From contig CM053327.1 in the NCBI GenBank assembly GCA_028583605.1, forward strand, positions 12,201,629 through 12,265,628: a DNA stretch of 64,000 bases, written 5' to 3'. Both the position numbers and the translations under genes were made by a program. Positions 60,511 to 64,000 of the stretch are shown piece after piece. This DNA is from Dastarcus helophoroides (taxonomy: Eukaryota > Arthropoda > Insecta > Coleoptera > Bothrideridae). Numbering within the stretch: position 1 is the stretch's first letter; each line of letters begins with the position of its first letter. The notes under the pieces are model-generated. The model searched no databases. It saw only the letters and a list, made by a program, of their open reading frames with translations, and was not told the DNA's origin.

Positions 60511-60665
60511 GATGTAGGCCATCCGCTGGTAGATAATAAACCAACGGTGACACCACAGATCTCATTGCGCAACACAGAACGCTCCGGCCATAAAATGATA
60601 ATGCTACGTTTACAAATTCAAAAATAAGACTTTCTTGGCGGAATTGTTCAATATCAACTCGTAAT

Positions 60666-60768
60666 AAACTATATTTAATAATGAATAAAAAAAAATAAAT
60701 ATGAAAATTCTAAGGTTATATTCAAATATTGGGGAATTTTCATATTTATTGTTAAATATAGTTTATGA
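60666..60768. repeat. Small AT-rich hairpin
   Basis: AAACTATATTTAATAATGAA on the left pairs with TTGTTAAATATAGTTT on the right, and AAATATGAAAATT pairs with AATTTTCATATTT, leaving a loop of about 25 bases. It may be a foldback MITE remnant. Confidence 0.7.
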
Positions 60769-60899
60769 TTTATGGATACATTTCTCCAGCACAGTGGCGG
60801 GCCATACATGGAATTAAAAATTGAAATGCGATTTTTTCAGATTTTAAGATCGAACAACTTCGGTGTGTACTTGTAATTCATTAAAAAAGATTTTGTTTT

Positions 60900-61620
60900 T
60901 GTTTCAACATTAAAAAATTTAAAAATATTCTATTAGCTTGTGTAAAATTAAGGGAATTCTTGTGTGCAAATTAGTGGTGGAATTATTGAAATTTCGACAA
61001 TAATATCTGAATTTCAAGATCCAACTGAAAATGTCTAGAAAAAGGTTCAAATTTTGATTTTAAAGTTAAAGTTAAGAGTCAATTAAACATTTTTAATTCT
61101 ATACTGAAGAGTTTTGGAGAAAAATAAAAAATACGACAAATTACTCTAAATTTATCAAAACAACTCCAAATTTTCAAATTTCCAGAATAATTAAAATTTC
61201 ATTCAAAATTTCTATTCTAAAGTTAAAATTTTAAAAACAGAGAAATTTTCAAAAAAAAATGCAAATTTATTTAAAAACATATTCGATTTAAAAGTTTGAG
61301 TATAAAATGTAAACACTTAATTTGGAGAAATAAAACCATAAATCCAAAATTCTAAAAAATACGATCAATTGTGAGTTTTTTCCAAAATAACACCATTTAA
61401 GTATCTCAAACAAATTATTGACTTTCATTTTAAAATTTTAATTTTTCTTTCAAAATTTCGACTTCCTTAAAATCATGACTGTAAATTCGAAACATAGACT
61501 TTTTCTTGTAATCTCGATTTTTTCCAAAAATTTCGAGTTTAATTTTGAGATTTCCCTATTAACCTTTCTATTTTACTTTTTTTTCCAAAACTTTGAATTG
61601 ATATTTGTTCTAGGTATTTG
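60900..61620. repeat. AT-rich degenerate microrepeat block (A-rich, then T-rich)
   Basis: Another block with polarity change: A-runs on + to about 61400, then T-runs (AATTTCGACTTCC type). No gene is seen. Confidence 0.5.
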
Positions 61621-61737
61621 AATGACATTTTTTAAACATGACATTGTAATTTTTAACTAACCCAATAAAATATCGTTAAATCTCATTCTGCGAGACATAT
61701 CAAGGTGATGTTTGGAAGAGGCTTTATCTTATTGTAT

Positions 61738-61800
61738 ACAGTAGAATCCCGCTGTTCCCACTTCAGATAGTTCGGCTAATTCGGCTAATTCGACCTTCAT
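61738..61800. mobile_element. Single terminal repeat of a pogo/Tigger-like element
   Basis: TACAGTAGAATCCCGCTGTT followed by TTCGGCTAATTCGGCTAATT and CGACC is the typical end style of pogo-type elements in insects (CAGTAGAA...TTCGGNTAAT). No matching right end is visible, so it is a solo fragment. The sequence 61801-62440 shows only AT-rich filler. Confidence 0.5.
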
Positions 61801-62452
61801 CCCAATATATAAAATGAATTTTTTTTTAATCTGCAGCTTGAGGTTTGGCTCTATGTATATGTAAACTTTGTAAACAGATGATGCTTTTAAAGTGTCTAAA
61901 GCACGTTAAACGATTTATCTACTCCTCTTCTATTGATACATTTAAAAATATGGACTGATAGAGGTGCAAAAGCCTGTCATTCAAATATGTAGCAGAAATT
62001 TTAGCTTTTTTTAATGTTAATATCAAAAATGTTGCATTTATATGGAAAATAAAATACACTATATTAGGATATTAGAAATAATATGTATGTGTGTAATTCA
62101 GAATTCAGAGAATACATTTTTAGTTAAAATTTGTCCTATTTTTTTATACTTCGAATAATGCAACCTTTTCTGGGATTGGGGATCCGACTTACTTCTTAAT
62201 ACCGTCATGGTCGGTTTAGCAAACTTCCACTGAAAAACGAAGAAAAATTTACTCAAATTTAGTGCTTAATATCGATATTTCCATTTTAAACACGAAATTT
62301 TCAGAAAAAAGTAGACTTTCCGATAAAAAACACAAAATTTTGATTATAATCCCGAAAGTTCGGAATCAGAACCAACCTTTCAAGTTTTATTTGAAAAATT
62401 AACTTTGTTTGAAATGTGAACTCTTTTCCGACCACAGCAAAGATGGCCACAG

Positions 62453-62460
62453 TGACGTCA
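62453..62460. promoter_or_regulatory. Anapc15: Consensus CRE/ATF site upstream of APC15
   Basis: A perfect palindromic TGACGTCA lies 186 bases before the ATG, next to AAGATGGC, a YY1-like word. Both motifs are common in promoters of housekeeping genes. Confidence 0.4.
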
Positions 62461-62645
62461 ACACTTTTCAATTCTGTGATGTTGTAGACCTTTCCGACCT
62501 CGTTTCATTATGTTGTAGACTAAAGCTACCTTTAGGCAATCGGTCATTTGACAATTTGCAATATGTCACTTTGTTTTTGATATTGATTGAAATTTAAATC
62601 TTTGTATTTGAATTTGGAACTGGGGACGTTATTGTGGTATAAGGC

Positions 62646-63210
62646 ATGAATATACCGCTCTTCCCCAGTTTAAAACCAAAATTAATAGATCCCTCGTGGT
62701 TCGACGTTGATCAGCCTTGCGACGATGAGGACGAAGTCTCGCAACTTGAAAGAGAACATCAGGCTTGGGTAAGAGCATTTAGACAATGATAGTCAAGACT
62801 TTAAACATCCGTTTTCAGCTTGAAATGAATTTTAAAAGACATTCGGATTTGACCCCAATTGGGAAGACGGCCGTCGAGGTAATTCCTTTTTGATAGTATT
62901 TACTTTGTTGGTTTCTATTTCTATTGCAATTTAATTAAATTGCTAGTTAGTAAAGAAATTTGTTTCTGTGGCAAATAGTTGAATTGTGGCTTGTGAATGT
63001 TATGGCTTTTTAGAAATTAATTGACAGAAGTCATTTTAGCATCTGGACGAGGAGGAAGAAGAGGACGATGAAGATGATAATGATGATGACGATGAATCGG
63101 AAAGTCATGATGAAGAGGAAGATGATGAAATAGAAATGGATGTATCACATGATAGAAGTTCACCTGTGGATGTCAGTATCCACTTAGTGCAAGGACATGG
63201 TGTAAGATAG
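62646..63210 (+). CDS. Anapc15: APC15 (ANAPC15), anaphase-promoting complex subunit
   Basis: Exons 62646-62768, 62819-62878 and 63040-63210, phase 0 at both junctions, give 117 aa (human 121). The start MNIPLFPSLKPKLIDPSWF, then VDQPCDDE, EREHQAW and TPIGKTAVEHLDE match the conserved APC15 core (FPS, W-F-N/D, D-x-PC, HQAWL, PIGK). The C-terminal half is the usual acidic tail (EEEEEDDEDDNDDDD) with a short divergent end. Family role: APC/C platform subunit that promotes turnover of the mitotic checkpoint complex and Cdc20. Intron 1 is just 50 bp. The stop TAG at 63208 follows VQGHGVR; an extra 3' exon via a GTGTAAG donor at 63199 is possible but not needed. Confidence 0.9.
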
Positions 63211-63744
63211 TGTAAAATTATTGCATTTGTTAACATATTTTTTAGTTTAAGATGACTTGTACATTTTTGAAATTATACTATTATAAAAATATCACTACTT
63301 TTTGCCTCACAAATATCGCACTTAAATTATGTTTATTTATAATGAACCTTAAGCAACTGAAGAAATTGATTTATTACAAGCGAACTGCATGATAAACGAT
63401 AAAAGCTAATTAACACGAGCATAGTATTTCAATTTCTACAGGTAGGTTCATTAAATGTTGAGAACAGATTATGTGTATCACAAAAAGCTTAACTTTGTGA
63501 AAAAAATGCTTAAAATATGTTTATGCATGTAAAGTGTCAAAGTTTTTAACTTCAAATAATAAAAAATGGCCAGTTATATATATATTTTTTATTTTAAAAT
63601 CAGCATACAGTTAAAAAATTGTTGAATAATTTCTGATACAAATAAATTAACAACTATTTGAGGTTGTTACTCTTGTAAATTTGAAAAATCATAAACTGTT
63701 TTAAATTTGTTCAGTAGTAAAATTGTGTCTTCGATCACATCAAA

Positions 63745-64000
63745 TCTTTATACAGGGCGAGTCAGAAAGAATGGGCCAACGCTAAACTGGAGAATCTACG
63801 CAGCAAAATATTATTATTGAGCTCAACATGCCTTATACCAATGTCCCTGGTTTAAAGAGATACAGGGCGTTCAACATTTAAATTTTATTCTGAAATTTCT
63901 CAATAGCTGAGACAGTTTTAATGCTATAAACTTAATATTTTAAAATTTCATAATACATATATCAACGCCCAGCCCAAATCCCCAACTCTAGGAACTCGAA
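63745..64000. mobile_element. Transposon-like end running out of the window
   Basis: TATACAGGGCGAGTCAGAAA and, 108 bases on, GATACAGGGCGTTCAAC resemble the ACAGGGTGTNC-type ends of insect DNA elements; related ACAGGGTG words occur near 1570 and 1685. The element extends past the window, so class and borders are unknown. Bases 63211-63744 are plain AT-rich sequence. Confidence 0.3.

Noticed and set aside
1..64000. CRISPR arrays, operons, tRNA or rRNA genes
   Set aside because: None seen. Repeats lack regular spacers, genes are spliced, and no cloverleaf-like GGTTCGA context was found.

Overview
The window is AT-rich animal nuclear DNA, most likely from an insect. Seven protein-coding genes have insect-type content: GT-AG introns, several only 50-54 bp long, long AT-rich intergenic stretches, and many decayed mariner, Tc1, hAT and Harbinger-type DNA transposons plus a LINE fragment. 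Short introns are common in beetles, but I cannot fix the order from sequence alone. There is no sign of bacterial, organelle, CRISPR or tRNA/rRNA content.

Layout: 0-7.7 kb holds AT-rich repeat, a 559-bp-period tandem duplication and a short hAT-like element. At 7.7-10.1 kb (+) is a GLIS-type five-zinc-finger factor (sugarbabe/GLIS2-like) ending in a CtBP-binding motif. 10.1-15.3 kb is transposon debris, including a hAT inside a Tc1-like element and a Harbinger-like element with clean target duplications. At 17.3-27.5 kb (-) is C3G/RapGEF1, rebuilt here from 14 phase-consistent exons, with a candidate first exon at 35.8 kb that would bring the total to exactly 1122 aa. At 30.4-31.7 kb (+) a Jupiter-like microtubule-associated protein would then sit inside C3G intron 1 on the opposite strand. 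35.6-37.9 kb has two orphan terminal exons. At 38.3-39.0 kb (+) is an intronless LRRC57; at 42.5-46.7 kb (+) Pdcd4; at 47.8-49.2 kb a LINE reverse transcriptase relic; at 50.7-54.5 kb (-) the high-affinity copper transporter Ctr1, whose main intron contains a three-deep nest of transposons. 55.4-59.0 kb is a 3.6-kb block of the AT-rich microrepeat. At 62.6-63.2 kb (+) is APC15 (Anapc15).

The genes are not an operon or a recognisable pathway cluster. They look like independent housekeeping and signalling genes: Rap1 activation by Crk-C3G, translation repression by Pdcd4, copper import by Ctr1, mitotic checkpoint turnover by APC15, and sugar-responsive or developmental transcription by the GLIS factor. 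The less ordinary content is structural: overlapping opposite-strand genes, an in-frame 51-nt intron in the Jupiter-like gene that would encode a false or optional membrane segment, nested transposons dated by target duplications, and a window-wide family of A/T-polarised microrepeats. I found no clearly new multi-gene biological system.
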